Source: Kribbella sandramycini
GTDB taxonomy: Bacteria > Actinomycetota > Actinomycetes > Propionibacteriales > Kribbellaceae
Length of the DNA stretch: 64,000 nt
NCBI RefSeq assembly: GCF_013131805.1
Contig: NZ_JABJRC010000001.1
Coordinates: 1,240,001-1,304,000, forward strand
Direction of reading: 5' to 3'
Part shown: one piece after another, positions 43,092 to 52,522 of the stretch
Numbering within the stretch: the first letter of the stretch is position 1
Layout: each line of letters starts with the position of its first letter
Position numbers and translations under genes: made by a program
The notes under the pieces: generated by a model
What the model was told of the DNA's origin: nothing
Seen by the model: the letters and a program-made list of their open reading frames with translations, nothing else
The model's database searches: none

Positions 43092-46000
43092 TTACTTGAG
43101 GGTGTAGGCGCGGAGGGTGGTCAGTTCGGTGCTGTTGCCTTGGGCATCGATGACTTGGGAGCGCAGGGAGATGGACCGGGCGTTTTCGGGGGTTGGGAAG
43201 GTGGCTTGGTACTTGTTGGCGCCTTGGGGGGTGACGGTGGCCTGGTGCCAGGTTCGGCCGTCGTCGCCGGAGATCTCCAGGGTGACGGTGCGGAGGGTGG
43301 GGACGGGGGCGCCGGGCTGGGTGACGGCGGTGAACGGGAGGACGGAGATCGGCGTCCGCTGGACGGCGTTGCGGAGGTCGACGTTCGGTTGGTAGCGCAG
43401 GCCGACGATCGGCAAGCGGATCTCCTTGGGGGTGGTGTCGGATTCGAAGGTCCAGCGCAGGTCGGTGCGGGTGCTGACGAACGAGGAGGAGTCGCGGGTC
43501 GTCGACGACTCGACGGTGTACTTGGCCTTGCCCGGGGGCAGGTTCGTGGCCTCGACGGTGCCGAAGAAGGGCGACTCGGCAACTACTTGACCGTCGCGCC
43601 GGAGTTTGGTCGAGGCGGAGTCCGGGCGCATGCTGCCGAGGTTGCCGTCGGCATCCGTCCAGCCGGCCAGATAGACGGTCAGCTCGTTGCCGGTGCGTCC
43701 GGCGTACGTCGGGGACGGGGCGAAGACGGCGGCGTAACTGCGCTCCTGGTAGCACTTGGCGGCTTCATAGGTTCGCAGCGGTCGCCGGATGAAACCGAGG
43801 TGGTCGCCGTCGCGGTTGCTGTCGACGATCTGGCTCGACCAGCTGACCGGCGCGGCCTCGACGTACGCCGTGGTCGTCCCCGGCTGGTCGAAGGGGATGC
43901 CGGCCGAGAGCCCGCTGTTGGTGTAGCGGCCTGCCCCCTTGAAGAAGACCCAGTACTGCCGGTCGGCGCTGACGGCGTTCAGCTGCAGGTCGACGCGCGC
44001 CATGTCACCGGTCTTGACGTTCCGGGTGAAGCCGGTCGGGTACCGGCCGGGCTGCTCGTCCAGCGTCGCGTACAGGTACGGCGAGTTGTAGAACCCGGGC
44101 CGCGGCGCCGACGGCTTGGCCCAGTACGTCGCGACCTGGCCACTCAGCTGTTTCGGCGGTAGCGCCGGCCCGATCTGGCCGGCGTACGCGGTCTCGTTGT
44201 CCCAGACGGCCATCGCCGAGCCGAAGACGTAGCCGCCGCTCGCGGACGTGCGCTGGTAGCCGACCAGGCCGAAGGCCTGCACGGCATCGCGATGTGGGAC
44301 CGTGAGCTTGACGGGTTTCGCGATCCGCAGGTCGAGATCGGTGACGGTGTCCTTGGTCAGCTGCAGCGCCGGCTGGACGACGGTGTAGAACCGGTACCGC
44401 TCGGGATCGCTCGGCTCCGGATCGACCCGGGCGACCTCGACGTTGTACAGGCCCTTCGGGAGCCGGTAGGTCACCTGCTCCTGTTCGCCGTTGCCGAGGA
44501 AGTACGACGCACCCGTGTCGACGTTGGTGATCGCACCTTGCGGGCCGGACGGCTTCCCGTCGGGGCCGGTGGACTTGACGGTCAGGTCGTAGCTTTCGAT
44601 CTCCTTGGTGACAGCGACCGCGGCCGTCACCGACAGCTCTCCGGCGGTCGCGGTGACGCGCCCGGTGTAGCCGCCGTCCGGCCCGTCGTGTTTGGTGACG
44701 ACGGTGACCGCGACATCCGCGGTACCACGAGCCGGCACCGTCAGGGTTCGCGTACTCAGACTGATCGGGCCGGCCGCGCCGTTCGGGCCGGTAAGGGTCG
44801 CGGCCAGATCGAGGGTGACGGGCTGGGCGCCGGTGTTGCGATAGGTGAGGGTCTTCACGATCGGTACGTCGTCGTCGTGCGGGAACCGGGCGATGCCGAA
44901 CGACAAGCTGCTCGGCTCCGCGACCACCAGCTGTTTGATGCCCTTAGCAACATCTACCCGGCCGGCGCCCTGCTCGAAGACGGTTTGCTCGGCGGCCGGT
45001 TTCGCCGACCCCATCAGCGCGCCCTTCAGGGTGGCCGGGCTCCAGTCCGGGTGTTGCTGGGCGAGCAGCGCCGCGGCGCCGGCCACGTGCGGCGTCGCCA
45101 TCGACGTCCCTTCGAGCTCCAGGTAGTGGTCGCCGACCGGAGTCCCGATGGTGGCGTCCTTGGCCTTCGCCGCGACGATGCCGACGCCGGGTGCGGTGAC
45201 GTCGGGTTTGATGCCCTCGTCGCCGACGCGCGGGCCGCGGCTGGAGAACTCGGCCAACTTGTCCTGTTTGTCGACGGCGCCGACGGTCAGCGCGGCCTCG
45301 GCGCTGCCCGGCGAACCGACCGTGCCGGCGCCCGGGCCTTCGTTCCCGGCGGCGATGACGAACAACGAGTCCGTCGCCGCGGACAGCCGGTTGACCGTCT
45401 CCTCGATCGGGTCGATCCCCGGCGTGTCCAGGCCGCCGAGCGAGACGTTGACGACCTTCGCCTTCACCTCGGTCGCCGCCCACTCCATCCCGGCGATGAT
45501 CGCGGAGAACTGGCATTCGCCGAAGTCGTCGCAGACCTTGCCGTCGTACAGCGTCGCCTCGGGCGCGACACCCTTGTACTTCCCGCCCGAGGCGGCCGCC
45601 GTCCCGGCGATCGTCGAGGCGACGTGGGTGCCGTGGCCGTTGCGATCGCCGTCCGGATCCACGGTGAAGTTCCGCGCGCCGGCGACCTGGGTCGCCAGGT
45701 CCGGATGCGAGGTGTCGATCCCGCCGTCCAGGACGGCGACCTTCACACCCTTGCCGGTGTAACCGGCCTGCCAGGCCGCGGGCGCGCCGATCTGCGGGAC
45801 CGACCGGTCCAGTGTCAGCCTCCGCTTGCCGTCCAGCCAGATCTTCTGGACGCCGGACGCGCGAGCGCCCAGCGTGGCGCCGAGGAACCCGGCGGCGTCG
45901 TCCTTGCCGACCTGGAGCGCCGACGCCTTCGCGAGCCGGCGCGTCACCGCGGCCCCCTGGACCTCCGGCGCCTTGCCCGAGTACGTGACGAGCACCGGGA

Positions 46001-46352
46001 TCGACGTCGTCGACTTGTCGTCGTACTTCGACTTGATCAGCCCGGCGACGTCGAACAACGCACGGTCCAGCCGGCCGCTCGCGATCTCGCCCTCGGCATC
46101 GGCCGGGACGACGTACAACCGGTCCTGGTCCCGGAAGGTCCGGAACCCGGTCCGTTTGCGGCCCTTGGCCGGCTCGACGCCGACCAGCTCACCACCCTGC
46201 ACCGTCACCCGGTCCCCCGTGAGGAGCGTGACCTGAACGGCGGCCGGCTCCTTGGCCGCGGCCGGTGGCGGCGCGGCGGCGGCTCCCGGTGCGTTCAACC
46301 CCAGGGCGGCGAGTACGGCGACACCAATCCTCCATTGGCGCACAGATACCAC
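43092..46352 (-). CDS. Secreted subtilisin-like serine protease (S8), paralogue
   Basis: The protein has 1,086 residues from GTG 46352, with GGGAG 6 bp upstream. Signal peptide MVSVRQWRIGVAVLAALGL... to GAAAAP, then a propeptide region (VQVTLLTGDRVTVQGGELVG). Triad: VKVAVLDGGIDTSHPDLA (Asp), RNGHGTHVASTIAGTA (His), LEGTSMATPHVAGAAALLA (Ser), with FVIAAGNEGPGAG supplying the oxyanion Asn. Long beta-rich C-terminal half. It matches the S8 protein at 29164-32328 along its length, including the WLDGKR...LDRSVPQIGAP block before the active Asp. It ends 98 bp after the convergent HerA trio. Confidence 0.93.
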   Translation of the reverse strand: MVSVRQWRIGVAVLAALGLNAPGAAAAPPPAAAKEPAAVQVTLLTGDRVTVQGGELVGVEPAKGRKRTGFRTFRDQDRLYVVPADAEGEIASGRLDRALFDVAGLIKSKYDDKSTTSIPVLVTYSGKAPEVQGAAVTRRLAKASALQVGKDDAAGFLGATLGARASGVQKIWLDGKRRLTLDRSVPQIGAPAAWQAGYTGKGVKVAVLDGGIDTSHPDLATQVAGARNFTVDPDGDRNGHGTHVASTIAGTAAASGGKYKGVAPEATLYDGKVCDDFGECQFSAIIAGMEWAATEVKAKVVNVSLGGLDTPGIDPIEETVNRLSAATDSLFVIAAGNEGPGAGTVGSPGSAEAALTVGAVDKQDKLAEFSSRGPRVGDEGIKPDVTAPGVGIVAAKAKDATIGTPVGDHYLELEGTSMATPHVAGAAALLAQQHPDWSPATLKGALMGSAKPAAEQTVFEQGAGRVDVAKGIKQLVVAEPSSLSFGIARFPHDDDVPIVKTLTYRNTGAQPVTLDLAATLTGPNGAAGPISLSTRTLTVPARGTADVAVTVVTKHDGPDGGYTGRVTATAGELSVTAAVAVTKEIESYDLTVKSTGPDGKPSGPQGAITNVDTGASYFLGNGEQEQVTYRLPKGLYNVEVARVDPEPSDPERYRFYTVVQPALQLTKDTVTDLDLRIAKPVKLTVPHRDAVQAFGLVGYQRTSASGGYVFGSAMAVWDNETAYAGQIGPALPPKQLSGQVATYWAKPSAPRPGFYNSPYLYATLDEQPGRYPTGFTRNVKTGDMARVDLQLNAVSADRQYWVFFKGAGRYTNSGLSAGIPFDQPGTTTAYVEAAPVSWSSQIVDSNRDGDHLGFIRRPLRTYEAAKCYQERSYAAVFAPSPTYAGRTGNELTVYLAGWTDADGNLGSMRPDSASTKLRRDGQVVAESPFFGTVEATNLPPGKAKYTVESSTTRDSSSFVSTRTDLRWTFESDTTPKEIRLPIVGLRYQPNVDLRNAVQRTPISVLPFTAVTQPGAPVPTLRTVTLEISGDDGRTWHQATVTPQGANKYQATFPTPENARSISLRSQVIDAQGNSTELTTLRAYTLK

Positions 46353-46505
46353 GAGGTTCTCCCATCGCTAGTCCTGGCCTGACCTACTGGGTCACCCCGG
46401 CCAGGGGTTGCACGAGAACCTGCGAGGAGTTCGGACTCCGCTTTCGCGATCGATCGTTGCGCCCAGCCCCTTTAACCCTCGGTGACGCTACGATCCGTTT
46501 CCGTG

Positions 46506-47060
46506 ATGACCAAGACATTGTTGAAGAACCTGCCTGTACAACAACTTCGCGCCGGCGCCGCGCTGGTGAGCGCCGGTCTGCTCGCTGCAGTCTTCGTTGC
46601 CGGGTGCAACAACGGCGACGACAAGCCGGCCGCGCAGCAGCCCGGCGCGACCAGCGCGCCGGCGACGAGTACGCCGGCGCCCGGCAAGGCCGAGGTGACG
46701 CTGACGCCGACGCTCAAGGGCCGGGTGCTGACCATGAAGATCACCGTCGCGGGGACGGTGCTGGTGCCGCTCGGGGCCGAGGACAAGAAGCCGCTGCCGG
46801 AGGACACCGGTCTGGTCGACCTCAGCCTCGGCTCGGACTACAACTTCGGTGACGGCACTCAGCCGGGCGGCGCTGACGGTGGCAGCGTCGTCTGCGAGGG
46901 CGCCACCAAGCAGAAGACCAGCACCGAGACCTACGAGCCGGCCGACCCGCACACCTACGCGAAGCCCGGCACCTACACGTTCACCTACAACATCAGGTTC
47001 TGCGGCGGCGAGAGCGGCGAGACCAAGACCACCAAGACGGCGCAGATCGTCGTCACCTGA
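46506..47060 (+). CDS. Lipoprotein with PKD-like domain
   Basis: The protein has 184 residues from ATG 46506; GTG starts at 46503 and 46482 are in frame. Signal peptide with lipobox VAGC (LLAAVFVAGCNNGDDK), then a Pro/Ala/Thr-rich linker. The C-terminal half has a PKD-type motif, DYNFGDGTQPGG ... DPHTYAKPGTYTFTYN, with two Cys that may form a disulfide. It is a cell-surface protein of unknown role. The upstream sequence TACGAT could be a -10 element giving a short leader. Confidence 0.8.
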   Translation: MTKTLLKNLPVQQLRAGAALVSAGLLAAVFVAGCNNGDDKPAAQQPGATSAPATSTPAPGKAEVTLTPTLKGRVLTMKITVAGTVLVPLGAEDKKPLPEDTGLVDLSLGSDYNFGDGTQPGGADGGSVVCEGATKQKTSTETYEPADPHTYAKPGTYTFTYNIRFCGGESGETKTTKTAQIVVT

Positions 47061-47078
47061 TCACGTCAGGCGGCCGCC

Positions 47079-48257
47079 TCAGGCGGGGGTGATCTTGAGC
47101 AGTTTGTCGTCGTCCCCGTTCGAGGTGGTGACGTACAGCGCGCCGTCCGGGCCGGTCCGGGCGGCGCGCAGCCGGCCGTACGCGGTGTTGAACTCCGGTG
47201 GCGTCGTCACCGACTGAACCTTGCCTTCGGCATCCAGTTTGTACAGCAGCACCTTGGCGCCCTTGAGCGCCGTGACCACCAGAGCGCCGTCCAGCTCACC
47301 CCACTGTGAGCCGGTCAGGAAGGCGGCGGCGCAGATCGCCTCGGTCGTGTCGCCGGACTCCCAGATCGCCGGGACGGCGTCCGGGAAGCGCTCCAGATCG
47401 GTCATCGGGACGCTCTCGTCGTAGCTGTCCTCGGCGCCGCCGCGGGACGGATCCCAGCCGTAGTTGCGACCCGGCGCGATCAGGTTGACCTCGTCGTTCT
47501 GGTCCGGCCCGTGCTCGGCCGTGAACACCTGCCCGCTCCCGGGCCGGACGGCGACGCCCTGCACGTTGCGATGCCCGTAGCTGTAGATCCGCTGCTCGTT
47601 CGCATTCGCCGCCGCGGCGAACGGATTCCCCTTGGCCGGCCCACCCGTTCGCAGGTCGAGGCGCAGCACCTTGCCGCCGAGCCCGGCCCGATCCTGCGGG
47701 TTCGCCGCGATCGCGGAGTCCCCGGTGCCGACGAGGAGCGCGCCGTCCGCGGCGATGGTCGGCCGGCAACCGGAGTGCCGCCCGCCGCCGCGCGCGATCG
47801 GCAACCCGGACAACAGGACGCCGACCCGCTCCGCGCTCGCCCCATCCGGAGCAAGCCGCCACCGAATCAGCCGAACGTCCTTCCCGGCGCCGTTCTCCTG
47901 ATACGTCTGGCAGGTGATGAACTGCCGCGTCTGCGCGAAGTCCGGCTCGAGGACCATCCCCATCAGCCCACCCTCCCCCGCCGCCAGCACGTCACCGAAG
48001 TCGGCTCGCACCTGGCTGACCTGCGCCCCCGGCTGCGTCGAGGACACCAGCGACAGCCGCCCCCGCCGCTCACTCACCAGCACCTTGCCGTCCGGCAAGA
48101 ACCCCAGATCCCACCCGTGCTCCAACCCACCCGCCACCGTCTCGATCCGCAACCCGGACGCCGAAGTTGTCGGCGGGAGCTGACCGTCGGTCGAGCAAGC
48201 ACTCAGCAGCGTCGCCGCGAGAAGCAGAGCGACGGTACGGCGGACTGGTCCGGTCAT
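47079..48257 (-). CDS. PQQ-dependent sugar dehydrogenase family lipoprotein (soluble-GDH/Hhip type)
   Basis: The protein has 392 residues from ATG 48257. Lipobox LLSAC (ALLLAATLLSACSTDG). Six-bladed propeller motifs of the GSDH family: LEHGWDLGFLPDGKVLVSER, GEGGLMGMVLEPDF, IYSYGHRNVQGVAVRPGSGQ (His-Arg-Asn contact region), FTAEHGPDQNDEVNLIAPG and NYGWDPSRGG. It probably oxidises sugars at the cell surface; PQQ may be taken from outside. It stands alone on the minus strand and reads away from the terminator at 48287-48322. Confidence 0.9.
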   Translation of the reverse strand: MTGPVRRTVALLLAATLLSACSTDGQLPPTTSASGLRIETVAGGLEHGWDLGFLPDGKVLVSERRGRLSLVSSTQPGAQVSQVRADFGDVLAAGEGGLMGMVLEPDFAQTRQFITCQTYQENGAGKDVRLIRWRLAPDGASAERVGVLLSGLPIARGGGRHSGCRPTIAADGALLVGTGDSAIAANPQDRAGLGGKVLRLDLRTGGPAKGNPFAAAANANEQRIYSYGHRNVQGVAVRPGSGQVFTAEHGPDQNDEVNLIAPGRNYGWDPSRGGAEDSYDESVPMTDLERFPDAVPAIWESGDTTEAICAAAFLTGSQWGELDGALVVTALKGAKVLLYKLDAEGKVQSVTTPPEFNTAYGRLRAARTGPDGALYVTTSNGDDDKLLKITPA

Positions 48258-48286
48258 CGGGGAACCTCGCAGCTAGGCAGAGACGA

Positions 48287-48322
48287 CGAGGGCGCCCGCC
48301 TGGGGACCAGACGGGCGCCTCG
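48287..48322 (-). terminator. Hairpin terminator after the monosaccharide ABC operon
   Basis: Arms CGAGGGCGCCCGCCTGG and CCAGACGGGCGCCTCG pair almost completely around a 3-nt loop, 15 bp after the stop of the binding-protein gene on the minus strand. No U-tract follows, as is usual for GC-rich actinomycete terminators. It also insulates the sugar dehydrogenase gene. Confidence 0.7.
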
Positions 48323-48336
48323 AGGGTGTTACGAGA

Positions 48337-49452
48337 TTACTTGGTGAGCGGGGAGAGCTTGGGGTCGTTCGCGTAGGCCTCGGCCGCGTTGGCCTTGGTG
48401 ACGATGACCGGGGGGAGCAGGAAGGACGGGATGACCTTCGTGCCGTTGTTGTAGGTCTCGGTGTCGTTGACCTGCGGGGTGCCGCCGGTCTGCAGGGTCT
48501 TGACCATGTTGATGGTCTCGGCGACCAGCTTGCGGGTGTCCTTGTTGATGGTGGAGTACTGCTGGCCGGCCATGATCGACTTGACCGACTCGACCTCGGA
48601 GTCCTGGCCGGTGACGATCGGGGTCGGCTTGCCGGCGCCCTTGATCGAGGTCAGGATCGCGCGGGCCAGGGTGTCGTTCGGGGACAGGACGCCGTCCAGC
48701 GTCTTGCTGCCGGTGTAGGTCGAGGTCAGCAGGGAGTCCATCCGCTGCTGGGCGCCCTCGGCCTTCCAGCCCTGGATCGCGGTCTGCTTGATCTCCTTCT
48801 GGCCGGAGCCGACGACGACCTCGCCCTTGTCGATCAGCGGCTTGAGGACGTCCATGGCGCCGTTGAAGAAGACCGCGGAGTTGTTGTCGTCCGGCGAGCC
48901 GGAGAACAGCTCGACGGTCCACGGGCCGGTGGCCTTCTTGGCCTTCATACCGTCCAGCAGGGCCTGACCCTGGAGCTGGCCGACCTTGAAGTTGTCGAAC
49001 GCGATGTAGTAGTCCAGGTCACCGGTGTTGGTGATCAGGCGGTCGTACGCGATGACGACGGCGCCGGCCTCCTTGGCCTGCTTGACCTGGGTGGACAGCT
49101 GGGCGGCGTCGGTCGCGCCGATCACGATGACCTTCGCGCCCTTGGTGACCATCGACGAGATCTGGCCCTGCTGGTCCGCGACGGTCGTCGAGGCGCCGGC
49201 GTACTGGACGTCGGACTTGAAACCGGCCTCCTTGAGGCCGTTGGTGAACAGGTCGCCCGCGAGCACCCAGTTCTCCGAGGTCTTCGACGGCAGCGCGACG
49301 CCGATCAGCGAGTCGGCCGCGAAGCCCTTGGCCGGCGCGTCGCCGGTCTGGCCCTCGCCCTCGCGGTTGTTACCGCAGGACGCGGCGCCGAGGGCGAGCA
49401 CGGCAGCGGCACCGACCGCGACCGCCTTGGTGAGGAACTTGGACATCTTCAT
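48337..49452 (-). CDS. chvE: Multiple-monosaccharide ABC transporter, binding lipoprotein (ChvE-like)
   Basis: The protein has 371 residues from ATG 49452; ATG 49446 has the better-spaced AAGG and may be the real start. Lipobox AASC (VLALGAASCGNNREG). CUT2/ChvE-type pattern: GVALPSKTSENWVLAGDLFT, GAVVIAYDRLITNTGDLDYY, FDNFKVGQLQGQALLDGM, DGVLSPNDTLARAIL. It binds xylose, glucose, galactose or arabinose-type sugars for the permease and ATPase encoded upstream. Symbol follows the family name. Confidence 0.9.
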   Translation of the reverse strand: MKMSKFLTKAVAVGAAAVLALGAASCGNNREGEGQTGDAPAKGFAADSLIGVALPSKTSENWVLAGDLFTNGLKEAGFKSDVQYAGASTTVADQQGQISSMVTKGAKVIVIGATDAAQLSTQVKQAKEAGAVVIAYDRLITNTGDLDYYIAFDNFKVGQLQGQALLDGMKAKKATGPWTVELFSGSPDDNNSAVFFNGAMDVLKPLIDKGEVVVGSGQKEIKQTAIQGWKAEGAQQRMDSLLTSTYTGSKTLDGVLSPNDTLARAILTSIKGAGKPTPIVTGQDSEVESVKSIMAGQQYSTINKDTRKLVAETINMVKTLQTGGTPQVNDTETYNNGTKVIPSFLLPPVIVTKANAAEAYANDPKLSPLTK

Positions 49453-49521
49453 TACCTTTCGTGAGCTACCGCCAGCCTGAGCCTGGCGGGAGTTGCCGCC
49501 CTCGCGGCGATCGGGGATGCC

Positions 49522-50820
49522 TCAGCCGGCGGCCGGGGTCTTGTCCGTCTGTCGCGGCGACTCGACCGGCGGCACCGCGGCCGGCGGCTCGTCGCGACGG
49601 AACGGGCGGGTGATGGAGTCGATGATCGAGAATCGGCCCTGACTCTTGTTGTAGACGTCGAGCGCGACGGCGAACAGCAGCACCAGGCCCTTGATCATCT
49701 GGACCAGGTCGACGCCGACGCCCATCAGCTGCAGGCCGTTGTTCAGCAGGGCCATCACCAGGCCGCCGACGATCGAGCCGCTGACGGTGCCGAGACCGCC
49801 GGAGACCGCCGCGCCGCCGATGAAGACGGCCGCGATCGCGTCCAGCTCCCAGCTGAGGCCGTCCTGCGGGCCGGAGGCCGCGGACCGGGCGACGAAGATC
49901 ATGCCGGCCAGCGCGGCCAGGATGCCCATGTTCGTCATCACGAAGAAATTGACCCGCTGCAGCTTCACACCCGACAGCTCCGCGGCGCGGGCGTTCCCGC
50001 CGACCGCGTAGATCCGGCGGCCGGAGACCGTGTTGCGCGTGTAGAACGAGTAGATCAGCACCAGGCCGATCAGGATGATGCCCGAGACCGGGAGGCTGGT
50101 GCCGACCCGGCCGCCCGCGAAGCGGAGCGTCGCGAAGATGATCACGCCGACCATCACGGCCAGCCGCAGCCCGGAGATCCACAGCGGCGCGGGCTCGGCG
50201 CCCATCTCCTGCCGGGTCTTGCGGGAGCGCCACTCCCGCCAGGCGACGGCGAGGCAGGCGATCAGACCGAGCAGCAGGGTCAGGTTGTTGTAGCCGGTGG
50301 CCGGCCCGACCTCGGGCAGGTAGCCGGCGCCGATGGTCCGGAAGCCCTCCGGGACCGGGACGGTGTCGGCGTTGCCGATGAACTGGTTGCCGCCGCGGAA
50401 CAGCAGCATGCCGGCCAGCGTCACGATGAAGGCCGGGACGCCGACGTACGCGACCCAGAAGCCCTGCCAGGCGCCGATCAGCGCGCCGACCACCAGGCCC
50501 AGCGCGATCCCGAGCGGCCACGGCAGGTCGAAGTTCTGGATCGCCTTGGCGACCACGATCCCGACGAAGGCCGCCACCGAGCCGACCGACAGGTCGATGT
50601 GCCCGGCAACGATCACCATCAGCATCCCGATCGCGAGGATCAGGATGTAGGAGTACTGGCTGACCACCGCGATCAGGTTGCCCGAGGTCAGCGTGAGGCC
50701 GTCGGTCAGCACCTCGAACAGCAAGATGATCGCCACCAGGGTGAAGATCATGCCGAACTGGCGCCCGACGGAGGTGGTACCGCCGAAGAGGTTCTTCTTG
50801 AGGTCTTGGAGTCCGCTCAT
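49522..50820 (-). CDS. mmsB: Multiple-monosaccharide ABC transporter permease (GguB/MmsB)
   Basis: The protein has 432 residues from ATG 50820, 1 bp overlap with the ATPase stop (TGATG); a GTG just before is also in frame. About ten membrane spans, with CUT2 signatures: VIVAGHIDLSVGSVAAFVGI near 80, YAVGGNARAAELSGVKLQRV and GAAVSGGLGTVSGSIVGGLV. The long loop between spans (ATGYNNLTLL...EWRSRKTRQEMGAEP) is characteristic of the GguB group. Confidence 0.92.
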   Translation of the reverse strand: MSGLQDLKKNLFGGTTSVGRQFGMIFTLVAIILLFEVLTDGLTLTSGNLIAVVSQYSYILILAIGMLMVIVAGHIDLSVGSVAAFVGIVVAKAIQNFDLPWPLGIALGLVVGALIGAWQGFWVAYVGVPAFIVTLAGMLLFRGGNQFIGNADTVPVPEGFRTIGAGYLPEVGPATGYNNLTLLLGLIACLAVAWREWRSRKTRQEMGAEPAPLWISGLRLAVMVGVIIFATLRFAGGRVGTSLPVSGIILIGLVLIYSFYTRNTVSGRRIYAVGGNARAAELSGVKLQRVNFFVMTNMGILAALAGMIFVARSAASGPQDGLSWELDAIAAVFIGGAAVSGGLGTVSGSIVGGLVMALLNNGLQLMGVGVDLVQMIKGLVLLFAVALDVYNKSQGRFSIIDSITRPFRRDEPPAAVPPVESPRQTDKTPAAG

Positions 50821-52364
50821 CACACCGGCATCTTCTTCGTAGTGGTCATCTGCTTCATCAGGCGTTCGGGATCGGCGTCCGCACGCGCGACCTCACCGGT
50901 GATTGTGCCCTCGAACACCGTGTAGATCCGGTCGCACAGGCCGATCAGCTCGGGGAGTTCCGAGGAGATCACCACGACGCCCTTGCCCTGTTCGGCGAGC
51001 CGGTTGATGATCCCGTAGATCTCGAACTTGGCGCCGACGTCGATCCCTCGGGTCGGCTCGTCCAGGATCAGCAGGTCCGGATCGCTGAACATCCACTTGG
51101 CCAGCACGACCTTCTGCTGGTTGCCGCCGGACAGCTTGGAGATGCCCTCGTCGACGGACGGCGTCTTGATCCGCAGCTCCTGGCGGTAGTCCTCGGCCAC
51201 CCGGTGCTCGGCCACCTCGTCGATGACGCCGTGCCGGGCGATCTTGGCCGGTTTCGCGGCCACGATCGAGGTCTTGATGTCGTCGAGCAGGTTCAGGCCG
51301 ATCGCCTTGCGGTCCTCGCTGACGTAGGCCAGGCCGTGCTCGATCGCCTCCGACACGGTCCGCAGCTTGATCTCGCGGCCGTCCTTGAAGACCTGGCCGC
51401 TCAGCCAGGTGCCGTAGGAGCGGCCGAACAGGCTCATCGCCAGCTCGGTGCGCCCGGCGCCCATCAGGCCGGCGAACCCGACCACCTCACCCCGGCGGAC
51501 CGAGAAGTTGGCGTGTTTGCAGACCAGCCGGTCGGTGGCGATCGGGTGCCGGACCGTCCAGTCGCGGACCTCGAAGAACACCTCGCCGACATTCGGCGTG
51601 TGGTCCGGGAACCGGCTCTCCATGTCCCGGCCGACCATGCCGCGGACGATCCGGTCCTCGTTCACGCCGTCGGCCTTGACGTCCAGGGTCTCGATCGTCC
51701 TGCCGTCCCGCAGGATCGTGATCGAGTCGGCGATCGCCTCGATCTCGTTCAGCTTGTGCGAGATGATGATCGAGGTGATGCCCTGGGTCTTGAACTCGCG
51801 GAGCAGATCCAGCAGCTGCTGGGAGTCGGACTCGTTCAGCGCGGCCGTCGGCTCGTCCAGGATCAGCAGTTTGACGTCCTTGGCGAACGCCTTGGCGATC
51901 TCGATCAGCTGCTGCTTGCCGACGCCGATGTCCTTGACCAGCGCGTCCGGGTCCTCCCGGAGGCCGACCAGTTTCATCAGCTCCAGCGCCCGGCGCTGCG
52001 CGGTCTTCCAGTCGATCGCGAGCCCGGTCCGCGGCTCGTTGCCGAGGAAGATGTTCTCGGTGATCGACATCCCCGGGATCAGCGCGAGCTCCTGGTGGAT
52101 GATCACGATCCCGGCCTGCTCGCTGGCCCGGATGTCGCCGAACCGGGCCTCTTCGCCGCGGTAACGGATCTCACCGCTGTAGTCACCGTACGGATAGACG
52201 CCGCTGAGCACCTTCATCAGCGTCGACTTACCGGCGCCGTTCTCACCGCAGATCGCGTGGATCTCACCCTCGCGGACGACGAGGTTGACATCGGCCAGCG
52301 CCTTCACGCCCGGGAAGGTCTTGGTGATCGAGCGCATCTCGAGCAAGACCGGTGCGGCGCTCAT
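50820..52364 (-). CDS. mmsA: Multiple-monosaccharide ABC transporter ATPase, double-domain (GguA/MmsA)
   Basis: The protein has 514 residues from ATG 52364 ([20 protein letters not shown]), with GGAG 8 bp upstream; an in-frame ATG at 52394 is less likely. Two ABC cassettes: first Walker [16 protein letters not shown], Walker [17 protein letters not shown]; second has the degenerate P-loop [17 protein letters not shown], then [14 protein letters not shown] and [12 protein letters not shown]. This two-domain layout is standard for CUT2 importers. It is the first gene of the operon. Confidence 0.93.
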   Translation of the reverse strand: MSAAPVLLEMRSITKTFPGVKALADVNLVVREGEIHAICGENGAGKSTLMKVLSGVYPYGDYSGEIRYRGEEARFGDIRASEQAGIVIIHQELALIPGMSITENIFLGNEPRTGLAIDWKTAQRRALELMKLVGLREDPDALVKDIGVGKQQLIEIAKAFAKDVKLLILDEPTAALNESDSQQLLDLLREFKTQGITSIIISHKLNEIEAIADSITILRDGRTIETLDVKADGVNEDRIVRGMVGRDMESRFPDHTPNVGEVFFEVRDWTVRHPIATDRLVCKHANFSVRRGEVVGFAGLMGAGRTELAMSLFGRSYGTWLSGQVFKDGREIKLRTVSEAIEHGLAYVSEDRKAIGLNLLDDIKTSIVAAKPAKIARHGVIDEVAEHRVAEDYRQELRIKTPSVDEGISKLSGGNQQKVVLAKWMFSDPDLLILDEPTRGIDVGAKFEIYGIINRLAEQGKGVVVISSELPELIGLCDRIYTVFEGTITGEVARADADPERLMKQMTTTKKMPV

Positions 52365-52449
52365 GATCTGAGCTCCGCGCCACGGGTGAGGCATCGCATG
52401 GGCATCACTTCTCCGGATGTCGGGTGTGTTACAGCCTGTGGGCTGGACT

Positions 52450-52468
52450 GTAAATCCAATTGATTTAC
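52450..52468. promoter_or_regulatory. ROK repressor operator
   Basis: GTAAATCCAATTGATTTAC is a perfect 7-bp inverted repeat with a 5-bp centre, the only AT-rich patch between the divergent ROK gene and the monosaccharide transporter operon. Position and symmetry are those of NagC/Mlc/XylR-type operators. Confidence 0.72.
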
Positions 52469-52522
52469 TTCGTCAACGCTCTAGGAGAGACTGGCTTCCA
52501 AGAGTGATCTGGAGGCGCATCG

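Noticed and set aside
44292..46382. Plus-strand open frame of about 700 codons opposite the second subtilase
   Set aside because: Low-complexity Arg/Asp/Gly-rich translation, antisense to a complete S8 protease with all catalytic motifs.
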